42,155 bases of DNA from Desulfuromonas sp. Lineage in GTDB: Bacteria > Desulfobacterota > Desulfuromonadia > Desulfuromonadales > BM515. A program made the position numbers and the translations under genes. The notes under the pieces were generated by a model. The model saw only the letters and a list, made by a program, of their open reading frames with translations, was not told the origin of the DNA and ran no database searches. Shown one piece after another: positions 8,331-17,550 of the stretch (within the stretch, counting starts at the first letter, position 1; every line of letters begins with the position of its first letter). The stretch covers positions 49,866-92,020 of the forward strand of contig PKUF01000007.1 in the NCBI GenBank assembly GCA_002869635.1, given 5' to 3'.

Positions 8331-8377
8331 AAAAAAGAGAGCGGGCTCCGGAACACCCGGAGCCCGCTCTCTTTTTT
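8331..8377. terminator. Bidirectional terminator between the chemoreceptor and the outer-membrane protein gene
   Basis: Long perfect stem: GAGAGCGGGCTCCGG pairs with CCGGAGCCCGCTCTC around a short AACAC loop, with A-run on the left and T6 on the right. It serves both convergent genes. Confidence 0.9.
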
Positions 8378-8408
8378 CGACTGTCGCGGTTCTCTGCGAC
8401 TGAACTTT

Positions 8409-10121
8409 TTAGAACTTGACGGTCAAAGCGATGTTGCCGTCCCATGCGCTGTCGGCCACCGGCATCATGGTGAACGCTTTGCCCGAGAGGACATCTTCGA
8501 CCTTGTGCGGGGTTCCAATGGGGAAGCCGCTGCCGGTGTACTCATAGTCATAGTAGAGACCGGCGAGTTTGATGAACATGTTGGGGTTCACGTCAAAGAC
8601 ATAGTAGCCTTCGAAAACCTGACCGCGGGTCGCCAGCTTGCTGCCGAGCATGTCGTCAGCACCCTGGGTGAAGGGGGTCCAGTAACGGGAACCGTAGTTG
8701 TACTCAAGACCGAGCTTGCCCATGGGGGCGGGGATCTGAACACCGGTGTAGATGCCGTAACCATCATGCTTGTCGCTGTTGACAGTCATCCCGGTCGGAA
8801 CCGGCATGAGCTGGCCACCGACATCGGCCATCTTGTAGAGCTGATCGCTGCCCATACCACCGAACATACCAGCTTTGCCGTTCGACTCGAGACGGGTCCA
8901 GCCAAGGGAGGCGAAGTAGCTCAGGCCGCTCCACTCTTCGCGAGCGAAACCGATACCGCCGAGCTTCATATCCCCGATGACGGTGGAAGGCTGGTAGCGG
9001 GTGACGAAGTTCATGTTGGGGAACATGTTCAGGTCACTCGCCATGTCGAGCTGGAAGAGGTTGGCAAAGACGGTCGGGAAAGCGAAGGTCCCTTTGAAGC
9101 CGTCAGAGACATCCTGAGCCGCAAAAGCGGTCAGCTGCACGAAGTTGGTGCCATCGTTGATCAGGTCGACGTTGAAACCACCGAGATGGGTGTCTTTGGT
9201 GGTGGTGTTGTTGAAGAGTTCACCATTACCAACCTTCGACTCATAACCCTGGCCGTAGCAGAAGCGGACGGTCTGGCCTTCAACACCGGTGAGCTTGCTC
9301 AGCTTGTAGCCGGTGGTGATCCCGTCGAAGTTAAAATGCACGAGGTGGCCCGAAGGGGTCCCGCCACGCATCTCGTTCTCACGATACTGACTCGGCGGCC
9401 CGTAGGTGGAGGGGCGACGACCGATGGATAAGTAGAAGTTGCTGCCACCGATGTTTTTCCAGTCGAAGTAAGCACGCTCAACGCGCATAAAATCACCGGA
9501 GGTGTTGCCACCGTCGGTCCCGTCCATGGTGAAGGCATCCCAGGAATCAAAGACCTTAACACCGGTGGAATCACCCCAGTTCTTGTACATGGAGAGACGA
9601 CCGGAGAAGTTAACGTTCTTGGCCACTTTCGCCTTCATGCCGAGACGAACACGGGTGGTGTAGAGAACGTTATTGTCCATATCTTTGACATTGGGAGCGA
9701 CCCCCATGTCGAGACCAAGCATGGAAAAACCGCCGACCCCTGAAACCATCCCGTTGTTGAACGCCATGGCCATATTCGGGTAGTTTGCCAGCATCGCACC
9801 GAGGGGCGAGTTCGGATCGACCGGGGAACCGAAATTCCCGGCCATGGCATTTATCGCGAAATCGTCGAAGTCGACCATGACACCGGGGTTCCAGGTCAAC
9901 TCGTTGTAGTGCAGGGTGTTGGCTTTGACCCGCATGTCACCGTACCAGTTGATACGGTCGAGAGCGGTATGACGCTCGTTTTTGTCGACACGGTCCGAAA
10001 GGTCGGAAAGTTCAGCATTCAGGGCGTCAATCTTGGCCTGCAGTTCGTCGATCGTGGCCGCCAGAACCCCCGAGGGGAGGAACATGGCCAGAGCAACCAG
10101 AGCAGCTAACAGTTTACGCAT
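8409..10121 (-). CDS. Outer-membrane beta-barrel protein, DUF3373-like
   Basis: 570 aa. A Sec signal peptide (MRKLLAALVALAMFLPSGVLA, cut about residue 21) is followed by a short coiled coil (IDELQAKIDALNAELSDLSDRV) like the periplasmic trimerising or peptidoglycan-facing segments of some porins. The rest is a long alternating hydrophobic/aromatic sequence with many Gly/Asn/Tyr turns ending in a terminal Phe (TVKF), the C-terminal signature of outer-membrane barrels. This architecture matches DUF3373 proteins common in Desulfuromonadales; the family name is from memory of its pattern. Substrate unknown. It follows the cytochrome gene by 57 nt on the same strand, so the two may act together at the outer membrane. 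Confidence 0.8.
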   Translation of the reverse strand: MRKLLAALVALAMFLPSGVLAATIDELQAKIDALNAELSDLSDRVDKNERHTALDRINWYGDMRVKANTLHYNELTWNPGVMVDFDDFAINAMAGNFGSPVDPNSPLGAMLANYPNMAMAFNNGMVSGVGGFSMLGLDMGVAPNVKDMDNNVLYTTRVRLGMKAKVAKNVNFSGRLSMYKNWGDSTGVKVFDSWDAFTMDGTDGGNTSGDFMRVERAYFDWKNIGGSNFYLSIGRRPSTYGPPSQYRENEMRGGTPSGHLVHFNFDGITTGYKLSKLTGVEGQTVRFCYGQGYESKVGNGELFNNTTTKDTHLGGFNVDLINDGTNFVQLTAFAAQDVSDGFKGTFAFPTVFANLFQLDMASDLNMFPNMNFVTRYQPSTVIGDMKLGGIGFAREEWSGLSYFASLGWTRLESNGKAGMFGGMGSDQLYKMADVGGQLMPVPTGMTVNSDKHDGYGIYTGVQIPAPMGKLGLEYNYGSRYWTPFTQGADDMLGSKLATRGQVFEGYYVFDVNPNMFIKLAGLYYDYEYTGSGFPIGTPHKVEDVLSGKAFTMMPVADSAWDGNIALTVKF

Positions 10122-10178
10122 TGTGGTTTAGCCTCCAGATGAAGTGAATAAAGAAAACACGGAGCAAGCCTTGTCGAC

Positions 10179-10505
10179 TTAGCCGCAGGTCTCAGGCTGG
10201 TCGGAGTCAGCTGCGTGATCGTAGAGGAACTGCTGAATGTCGAGCAGGTCTTTCTCGGAGAGGGAGCTCCAAGCATCGGTATCGGCGCTGTGCTTGTCTT
10301 TGTCGAAGAAGCGGTCCCACTGAGCCTGGGTCTTGTTGAGAGGCGTCAGCGCACCCCCTTCAGCCCCTTCCACATGACAGACTTTGCAGCTTTTCTTGTA
10401 GAGGTACTTCCCTTTTTTCGGGTTGCCACCTTCAACCGCAAACGCCGCCGAAGCGGCGAACATGCAAAGAGCGAGACAGGCAATTACTTTACTGAGGTTT
10501 TTCAT
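10179..10505 (-). CDS. Small monoheme c-type cytochrome
   Basis: 108 aa with a signal peptide (cut about AFA-VEGG, residue 23) and one heme motif CKVCH (residues 40-44). After the signal peptide there is no Met at all, so the usual class I Met axial ligand is missing; His residues in DKDKH and LYDH are the only obvious sixth-ligand candidates. The C-terminus PETCG adds a free Cys. Periplasmic electron carrier is the likely role. It is promoter-proximal to the barrel protein gene. SD is AGGAGG before the ATG at 10505. Confidence 0.9.
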   Translation of the reverse strand: MKNLSKVIACLALCMFAASAAFAVEGGNPKKGKYLYKKSCKVCHVEGAEGGALTPLNKTQAQWDRFFDKDKHSADTDAWSSLSEKDLLDIQQFLYDHAADSDQPETCG

Positions 10506-10938
10506 TGAATCCTCCTCTTGGGGTTGGATGCGCCGAAGCGCGTTGCTCTCTTAAATATGAATATTCCGTTATCACGATCTATGCCTATTCTGGTAAATCA
10601 ACCCAGAAAGGAGAGTAACTTATTGCAATATTTAGATTATTTGACCCATAAGCGCGCCGAGCACCCCAACGGTGACAGCTAACCCCCCGCTTTTTCACGG
10701 CATTGTCGCCGCGCCAGCTTCGCAAAATAGCGTAACCCCCGATAAAGGACAAGAAAAAATTCACCGGTCATCGCTGTGCCTTTCTCTGCAAAACAAGACG
10801 GAGTCTATCAGTACAGAGTGCGATGTCCAGACGACAAGCGTATTTTTGCCGATTCACGCTAGCGGTCTCTCCCGCATCTTTGTTATCATGCGTCGGCATG
10901 CCGCCAGCCCTGCGGCAAAAACCTTTCAGGAGTCCACC
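10506..10938. other. 433-bp divergent intergenic region between the cytochrome gene and ettA
   Basis: Contains the unmapped promoter(s) of the cytochrome/barrel operon in its AT-rich left half (about 10545-10650) and, on the right, an extended -10 for ettA (TGTTATCAT, 10881-10889) without a clear -35. An in-frame extension of ettA back to 10672 exists but has no SD and no family similarity. No RNA structure recognised. Confidence 0.4.
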
Positions 10939-12612
<1,674 letters not shown>

Positions 12613-12633
12613 TCGCGTTGTATCTGTGAATAG

Positions 12634-12670
12634 AAAAGGCCGCTCGATCCGATGGATTGAGCGGCCTTTT
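12634..12670 (+). terminator. Intrinsic terminator of ettA
   Basis: AAAAGGCCGCTC pairs with GAGCGGCCTTTT, with a 13-nt loop ending in a T-run. Confidence 0.85.
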
Positions 12671-12813
12671 AGGTTTAACGGGGAAAGGGCGACTGTCAAA
12701 AAAAGGTCACAACTGCGCCACTCCTCTATATTTCTTCAGGGAGGTAAGATAGACAAGCCCAACCATTCTTAGGACCTGCCCCCCCAGGGGTGTCACATTA
12801 AGCAGCAGGCCCG

Positions 12814-13050
12814 TTAGGAATAACGATCAATCAGGTCAGAGAGACTGCTTACACTAACACTGAGCACCTCCCCATCCTCTCTTGTGACCTCAGCGCTAAA
12901 CCCTTGTTTCGTTGAGCTTACGACCCTCGTGTTTTCCTGAATTTGAGACGTGTGAGCGGGGGCTAGCATCGCCATAGATAGGTCAAGTTTGCCCAAGGTT
13001 TTCCCTCCCAAGTGAGCCAAGAAGCGCTGTAAACCGTTCTGAATTACCAA
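12814..13050 (-). CDS. Small protein (78 aa) in the AT-rich island, unknown
   Basis: Opens with TTG at 13050, with AGGAG 9 nt upstream, and lies 32 nt after the two-TM gene on the same strand, so probably in one transcript. The protein has an Ala/Leu-rich N-terminal half and a C-terminal part (SAEVTREDGEVLSVSVSSL) that could form a beta hairpin followed by a helix. No TM, Cys or signal peptide. No family recognised. A possible internal promoter (TTGACA, 17 bp, TAATTC) overlaps its start. The 12671-12813 stretch beyond it holds no recognised gene. Confidence 0.5.
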   Translation of the reverse strand: MVIQNGLQRFLAHLGGKTLGKLDLSMAMLAPAHTSQIQENTRVVSSTKQGFSAEVTREDGEVLSVSVSSLSDLIDRYS

Positions 13051-13082
13051 AAGACCAGTCTCCTGTCAAGAAAAAAACCTAT

Positions 13083-14006
13083 CTAAGCCCCTGTTTCTTC
13101 CGGTCGCATCAGGTCAAGTTGCGAAAAAAGTACATATAGTGAGTCCGCAAAGGCCGCACCCAACTCTGGTGAATATATCTCATTAAAGACGTTTTTGCTT
13201 TTACAGTCTATGCATAAGAACCCCCAGTAGTGCTGATGCAGATGTAGATTTTCCCTCTCGTCGGGATTTGCTGTATCAGAAACATATCGTATTGGAATAA
13301 CAAGTGTACTTTTGTAAGGGAGCTTCCAATTGGTAACAAAAGTAATAAACCAAAAACTTTTTACATGTGGCTGTTCTCTTAGATGATTAAAAGTAGAGTT
13401 TTTATATTCACTCAAAAAAAGATTTTGCAAATTATTACACAAAAAATACCTAGCTCTCCCCGTGCTCAACCGCCATATCGATTCAAAATCTGTATTTTCT
13501 GATAATTTATGAACTGCGCCTGTATCATTTGTTTTTAACGTTTGCTCTCCCATTGTGTCTCTAGCAATGGTTTTTAAATTTAGTTCAGAATTTAGCTCTT
13601 TAAGACAGGCTCTACATTTTTTACCGGTAGTAATAGAAAAACATTCCGCAATTTGGTTCAAAAAATATGAAGTCAACGTCTCCCTAGAGAATCCAGTTTC
13701 TCCATTTTTTGCCCTTTTAAGGACGTCTCTTACGACATGATTGACATAATGGATAAAAAGGACTGCATCTGAGTAACGATTTAACTTTTTTCTTTCTTGA
13801 CTGATTATATAAAACATACAGCTTGTAAGTATTATTATCAGGTAAAAAATAAGTAGCGTAGTGTTCGACTTAATGTCGCCAAGAAATATTTGATAAATAG
13901 GAAAAAAAATACCTATAATTATCGAAACGATTCCGAGAGAATTTAATATTCCGAAGTTTTTCTTCGGCAGGCAATTTGTGTAAGCTCGTGCAGAGGAAGA
14001 AGGCAT
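13083..14006 (-). CDS. Two-TM protein with a GAF-like cytoplasmic region, unknown (AT-rich island)
   Basis: Start chosen at ATG 14006 (GGAG 7 nt upstream) rather than ATG 14021, which has no SD. 307 aa. Two adjacent TM helices (about residues 18-38 and 45-66) form an N-terminal hairpin, followed by a soluble part of about 235 residues. The soluble part has a CRAC pair in GKKCRACLKEL, an aromatic FWFITF strand, STLVIPIRYV, and GFLCID plus a closing helix (ELGAAFADSLYVLFSQL) that together resemble a degenerate GAF fold; this fold call is inference. Codon use and base composition are markedly AT-rich compared with every neighbour, a sign of recent acquisition. It precedes the 78-aa gene. Two-TM sensor-effector architectures occur in defence islands, but nothing here proves that. 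Confidence 0.6.
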   Translation of the reverse strand: MPSSSARAYTNCLPKKNFGILNSLGIVSIIIGIFFPIYQIFLGDIKSNTTLLIFYLIIILTSCMFYIISQERKKLNRYSDAVLFIHYVNHVVRDVLKRAKNGETGFSRETLTSYFLNQIAECFSITTGKKCRACLKELNSELNLKTIARDTMGEQTLKTNDTGAVHKLSENTDFESIWRLSTGRARYFLCNNLQNLFLSEYKNSTFNHLREQPHVKSFWFITFVTNWKLPYKSTLVIPIRYVSDTANPDERENLHLHQHYWGFLCIDCKSKNVFNEIYSPELGAAFADSLYVLFSQLDLMRPEETGA

Positions 14007-14035
14007 TAATAGACTCCACATATTTTTTACTAGAC

Positions 14036-14064
14036 TTTATAAACTAATCTAAAAATTTATGCAA
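14036..14064 (-). promoter_or_regulatory. Promoter of the AT-rich two-gene cassette
   Basis: On the minus strand: TTGCAT (14059-14064), 17-bp spacer, TATAAA (14036-14041). Predicted start near 14029 supports translation from 14006 rather than 14021. Confidence 0.6.
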
Positions 14065-14169
14065 CACACTGATTAGACTGATTTTATTCTGAAAAAAATC
14101 TGATATTTTCCTGACACGCACGACTCTATAGAATTTAATTGGCAACAAGTATTTTTATTCGATTAAAGA

Positions 14170-14205
14170 CAAAACCGCCGCACAGCTTCTGCCGGCGGCG
14201 GTCTC
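14170..14205. repeat. GC-rich inverted repeat at the island edge
   Basis: ACCGCCG and CGGCGGT separated by 15 nt, with TTTTGTCTTT following on the minus strand. It has terminator form but no minus-strand gene immediately upstream, and it marks the change from AT-rich back to GC-rich DNA. The rest of 14065-14336 has no gene that I recognise. Confidence 0.4.
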
Positions 14206-14336
14206 AATATCGAACGGCTCCCCCCCGGCACCCTTCTTCTCGTCTGAGATTTAAAACTTTCACAGCAATATCAGCTCCTCCCGCAAATACCAAGTAAGCG
14301 TCCCCAGCGCATCACCAGTTATCCCCAAAAAATATC

Positions 14337-14381
14337 CTGACACCACCCACCACTCTGCGCTACACTAAAACGTACGTTTTA
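14337..14381 (+). promoter_or_regulatory. Promoter with a perfect 16-bp palindromic operator for the TPR gene
   Basis: CTGACA (14337-14342), 18-bp spacer and TACACT (14361-14366) form a promoter whose start site would be near 14373. Centred on that point is TAAAACGTACGTTTTA (14366-14381), a perfect 16-bp palindrome. A dimeric repressor binding here would block initiation. No TetR- or LacI-like gene is in the window. Confidence 0.6.
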
Positions 14382-14401
14382 CTTGCCGTGGAGGTCATCG
14401 T

Positions 14402-14842
14402 ATGAGCGAAACGTGGCAACAAATGGTCGATGAAGCGCTAATCGCCGCCGAGAAGGGGCAGACGATGATCGCCTTGCTGCAGCTTGAAGAGGCGGCAGAG
14501 AGCGGGATGACCCCGCAGCTTAAGTCGGGGCTCGGCTACTGTCTGGCCAAAGAGAGACGACAGCTTCAAAAAGGGGCGAACCTCTGCCTTGAAGCGATGC
14601 GTGAAGAGCCGCGCAACCCGGCGCACGATCTCTATCTCGGCCGGGTTCTCCTCTTGGCCGGGCAGAAGGAAAAAGCGATCCGCGCCTTTCGCCAAGGGCT
14701 GAAAAAAGGGCGCGACCCCCGCATCATGGGTGACCTGCGTGCTCTCGGGCTTCGTGCGCCGCAGGTGATCACCGGCCTTCCTCGCGCCCATCCGCTCAAC
14801 CGCATCCTCGGCAAGATGCTCAGCCGCTTCGGCATGCGCTGA
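14402..14842 (+). CDS. TPR-like protein (146 aa)
   Basis: ATG at 14402 with GGAGG upstream. Helical repeats of about 34 residues are visible: residues 4-35 (ALIAAEKGQTMIALLQLEEAA), 38-70 (GLGYCLAKER...ANLCLEAM) and 72-104 (DLYLGRVLLLAGQKEKAIRAF). A basic tail with GLPRAHPLNRILGKML follows. No signal peptide or TM segment, so cytoplasmic. TPR units mediate protein-protein contacts; the partner is unknown. It is a single-gene unit between its own operator-bearing promoter and a strong terminator. Confidence 0.8.
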   Translation: MSETWQQMVDEALIAAEKGQTMIALLQLEEAAESGMTPQLKSGLGYCLAKERRQLQKGANLCLEAMREEPRNPAHDLYLGRVLLLAGQKEKAIRAFRQGLKKGRDPRIMGDLRALGLRAPQVITGLPRAHPLNRILGKMLSRFGMR

Positions 14843-14864
14843 TCGCCCTAACCATCCCATCAAC

Positions 14865-14905
14865 AAAAAAGCGGCCGACCCCACACAGGGATCGGCCGCT
14901 TTTTT
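14865..14905. terminator. Bidirectional terminator between the TPR gene and the lipoprotein gene
   Basis: AAAAAAGCGGCCGA pairs with TCGGCCGCTTTTTT around a 13-nt loop; U-tracts in both directions for the two convergent genes. Confidence 0.88.
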
Positions 14906-14929
14906 CATCTAAATGTCTTGGTCTCGACG

Positions 14930-15781
14930 CTAGAAGGGGCGCTGACTCTTGCCCGCCTCGTAGCTGCCAGAGAAGGGGGAGAGGACAATCGCCACATCCT
15001 TGGCGAATTCCCCTTTTTTCACCGCCACCGGTTGTGCGAGCAGCCCGTAGGGCTCGCCCGGCTGCGGCATATCCCAGGCGTGAATCCGCGCGGCAAGATA
15101 GTACGACCCGCCGGACGGAAGGTAAATCGTGAAACGCCCTTCGGCGTCAGAGAGGGTCGAGGCGTAGTCGGGCAGGCGTTTCATCGTCGCGTCGGTGTAG
15201 GCCATGGCGAAGCCGCCCGGCACCGGCTTGCCGGTGGCATCAACGAGGCGCCCATGAATGCCGGTGTTCGAGTCGCTGTCGACGACCTCTTTTTTGAAGA
15301 ACATCGGCGCCTTCATCGAGACCACCGGCAGATCGACAAGGGAGATCTTGCCGTCGAGAACAGTCGTGATGATCCGCTGGTGCTCGGAATAGAAGTCACC
15401 GGGGGCAAGGGGACCGGTGGCGCTGCCGGTCATCCGCTTGCGGGCGACAACATAATACGTCCCCGGCGGCAGGGCGATACGGTAGCTGCCGTCAGCGGCG
15501 GTCGGCTGAGAGATAAACTGGGAGGGGCCGAGCAGGTTGGAGATGGTGTCGGGATAAATATTAACGTACCCCCCCTCAAGCGGTGCCTCTCCCTTTTTGA
15601 TAAAGACCTTCCCCTGAACCCCGGTGAACCCCTCACCGTCAATCGTGGTGCTAACGACGGTGGCGTCAGGCAGGGTGGGGCAACTTTCACTCTGCGTTCC
15701 CTGCGGCACGAGGCAGCCAGCGAGCAGCAGAGAGAGACTTAAGGTAAACAATCCTTTGGCGATGGCGCTGGGCAGCGGCAT
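14930..15781 (-). CDS. Lipoprotein with repeated carboxypeptidase-regulatory-like domains
   Basis: Start at ATG 15781 (SD GAGGAG 4-9 nt upstream); an upstream frame extension to 15808 is not needed. 283 aa. A lipobox LLLAGC ends the signal peptide (Cys about residue 23). Two similar beta-sandwich units follow: TGVQGKVFIKKGEAPLEGGY...ADGSYRIALPPGTYYVVAR and TGIHGRLVDATGKPVPGGF...AEGRFTIYLPSGGSYYLAAR. Both carry the transthyretin-like DG.Y/F.I.LP.G.YY pattern of carboxypeptidase-regulatory domains. These usually serve in surface binding or assembly. The lack of Asp at +2 (Leu there) favours outer-membrane delivery. Single gene, divergent from glpD. Confidence 0.82.
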   Translation of the reverse strand: MPLPSAIAKGLFTLSLSLLLAGCLVPQGTQSESCPTLPDATVVSTTIDGEGFTGVQGKVFIKKGEAPLEGGYVNIYPDTISNLLGPSQFISQPTAADGSYRIALPPGTYYVVARKRMTGSATGPLAPGDFYSEHQRIITTVLDGKISLVDLPVVSMKAPMFFKKEVVDSDSNTGIHGRLVDATGKPVPGGFAMAYTDATMKRLPDYASTLSDAEGRFTIYLPSGGSYYLAARIHAWDMPQPGEPYGLLAQPVAVKKGEFAKDVAIVLSPFSGSYEAGKSQRPF

Positions 15782-15862
15782 AAACTCCTCCTCAAGGTAA
15801 GACGGCAAGCTAGCATATATCTTTAAAGTGTAACGAGTTCGGGAAGATTGTCAAAGTAAGCA

Positions 15863-15890
15863 TTGCATTGTGCAGGCAAAAAGCTACACT
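15863..15890 (+). promoter_or_regulatory. glpD promoter placed for a leaderless mRNA
   Basis: TTGCAT (15863-15868), 16-bp spacer, TACACT (15885-15890). Seven bases separate the -10 from the A of the ATG at 15898, so the predicted +1 coincides with the start codon. Confidence 0.5.
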
Positions 15891-15897
15891 TTGTGCG

Positions 15898-17550
15898 ATG
15901 CCTACCTCTCATCTTCATACACCGCGTGAGCGCGATCCGGCCCGTCTTGCCCGGCAACGTTTCGACGCGCTGATCATCGGCGGCGGGATCAACGGCGCCG
16001 GCATCGCCCGCGATCTCGCCCTGCGTGGGCTGCGGGTGGCGCTGGTCGAGCAGGGGGACTACGCCAGCGGTACCTCGAGCGCCTCAACCAAGCTGGTACA
16101 CGGTGGCCTGCGTTACCTTGAAAATTTTGACCTGCGCCTTGTCTTCGAAGCGAGCCGCGAACGCCGCATTCTCACCGCCATCGCCCCGCATCTGGTGCGC
16201 CCCATCCCCTTTTTTATCCCGGTCTATGAAAACGACCCTCGCTCGCTCTTGACGGTACGGGCCGGGATGCTCTTCTATGACGCTCTCGCTCTGCTGCGCA
16301 ACACTTACCTGCACAGCATCCTTTCAGCCGATGAGGCCTTTGCCCGCGAACCGGCCCTGCAACGCGACGGACTTAAGGGGGTCGCGGTCTACTGGGATTG
16401 CCGCATGGATGATGCCCGCCTCTGCCTCGAGAACGTTCTCGCCGCCCACGAAATGGGGGCCGAGACGGTGAACTACTGCCGGGTTCTCTCTCTGTTGCGG
16501 TGCGAGGGGAAGGTCGTCGGCGCTGAGGTGCAAGACGAGGAGAGCGGCTCCACCTATGAAGTTGAAGCGCACATCGTCATCAACGCCGCCGGCCCCTGGC
16601 TCGATGCAGTCTGTGGTCTTGATGGCGAAGAGCCGGGGAAACTCCGTCCGAGCCGCGGCAGCCACATCCTTGTACCGCGGATCAATCGGGGGGATGAGGC
16701 GATCTACCTCTCAAGCGGCAGCGACGCCCGTCTCTTCTTTGTCATCCCTTGGGGCAACCTCTCGCTTATCGGCACCACCGACATCACCCCCGCCGGCGAT
16801 CCCGGTGAGACCCGAGCGAGCGAGGCAGATATCGACTACCTCCTCGCTGAGTCCGCCCGCCACCTGCAGGGTGTCGAGCTTGACCGAAGCCACGTCGTCG
16901 CCGCCTTTTCAGGGGTGCGGCCGCTGGTCAGCAGCGAGGGTGCCATCGGCAAGGCGTCGCGGGAACACCAGATCTTCACCTCGGCCTCGGGGATGATCTC
17001 GGTCGGTGGCGGCAAGTACACCACCTACCGCGCCGTCGCCGCCGAGGTCGCAGCAAAGGTCTGCGCACAGATCGGCAAAGGGGAGGGGCGCTCTCTCACC
17101 GACCGGGTTCCGCTCCCCGGTGGCAGCACCGGGCGGATCGAGACCTACCTGCAGCGGGCCGAGCAGAAGCTTGGCCGCCCTTACGGCCTCCCCCCGGCAC
17201 ATCTGGCGGCGCTGGTCAACCGCTACGGCTCGCGCGCGCCACTGCTGCTTCAACGGTTGCAGGACGACCCGGCGCTGCTGCGCCCTGTCGCCCCCGGTTC
17301 GTCACTGCTGACGCTTCAGGTTCTGCACGCCATCGACTATGAACAGGCCCGCACCCCCGAAGATATCCTCCGCCGCCGCACCACCCGCGCCCTTGAGAGC
17401 GGCCGCGGCCTCCATGAGCTTGAAGCGATCGCCGATCTGCTGGCGAGCCGCTTTGCCGTTTCACCCGCGCGTCGCCAACAGTGGTGCGACGACTACCGCC
17501 GCCGCGTCGCCCTGAGTGTGACCGACGAGAAGGGACCCACACCCCCATGA
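15898..17550 (+). CDS. glpD: FAD-dependent glycerol-3-phosphate dehydrogenase (GlpD/GlpA type)
   Basis: 550 aa from the ATG at 15898; an upstream TTG at 15868 would add 10 residues without an SD. The N-terminal dinucleotide fold has IIGGGINGAGIARDLALRG, followed by the family motif TSSASTKLVHGGLRYLE. Further signatures are GGGKYTTYR near residue 380 and a helical C-terminal domain (about 410-545, starting near RVPLPGG). It oxidises sn-glycerol 3-phosphate to dihydroxyacetone phosphate and passes electrons to quinone at the inner membrane. No SD precedes the ATG. Its stop overlaps the pepA start by ATGA. Confidence 0.93.
   Translation: MPTSHLHTPRERDPARLARQRFDALIIGGGINGAGIARDLALRGLRVALVEQGDYASGTSSASTKLVHGGLRYLENFDLRLVFEASRERRILTAIAPHLVRPIPFFIPVYENDPRSLLTVRAGMLFYDALALLRNTYLHSILSADEAFAREPALQRDGLKGVAVYWDCRMDDARLCLENVLAAHEMGAETVNYCRVLSLLRCEGKVVGAEVQDEESGSTYEVEAHIVINAAGPWLDAVCGLDGEEPGKLRPSRGSHILVPRINRGDEAIYLSSGSDARLFFVIPWGNLSLIGTTDITPAGDPGETRASEADIDYLLAESARHLQGVELDRSHVVAAFSGVRPLVSSEGAIGKASREHQIFTSASGMISVGGGKYTTYRAVAAEVAAKVCAQIGKGEGRSLTDRVPLPGGSTGRIETYLQRAEQKLGRPYGLPPAHLAALVNRYGSRAPLLLQRLQDDPALLRPVAPGSSLLTLQVLHAIDYEQARTPEDILRRRTTRALESGRGLHELEAIADLLASRFAVSPARRQQWCDDYRRRVALSVTDEKGPTPP

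Noticed and set aside
8505-9431. 308-codon open frame on the plus strand
   Set aside because: Shadow of the outer-membrane protein gene, whose signal peptide, barrel pattern and terminal Phe are on the minus strand.
10672-10938. 89-residue N-terminal extension of EttA
   Set aside because: No SD at 10672 and low-complexity translation; the ATG at 10939 has a CAGGAG and gives the family length.
15868-15897. TTG start extending GlpD by 10 residues
   Set aside because: No SD, the added residues resemble nothing in the family, and the -35/-10 pair would lie inside the gene.
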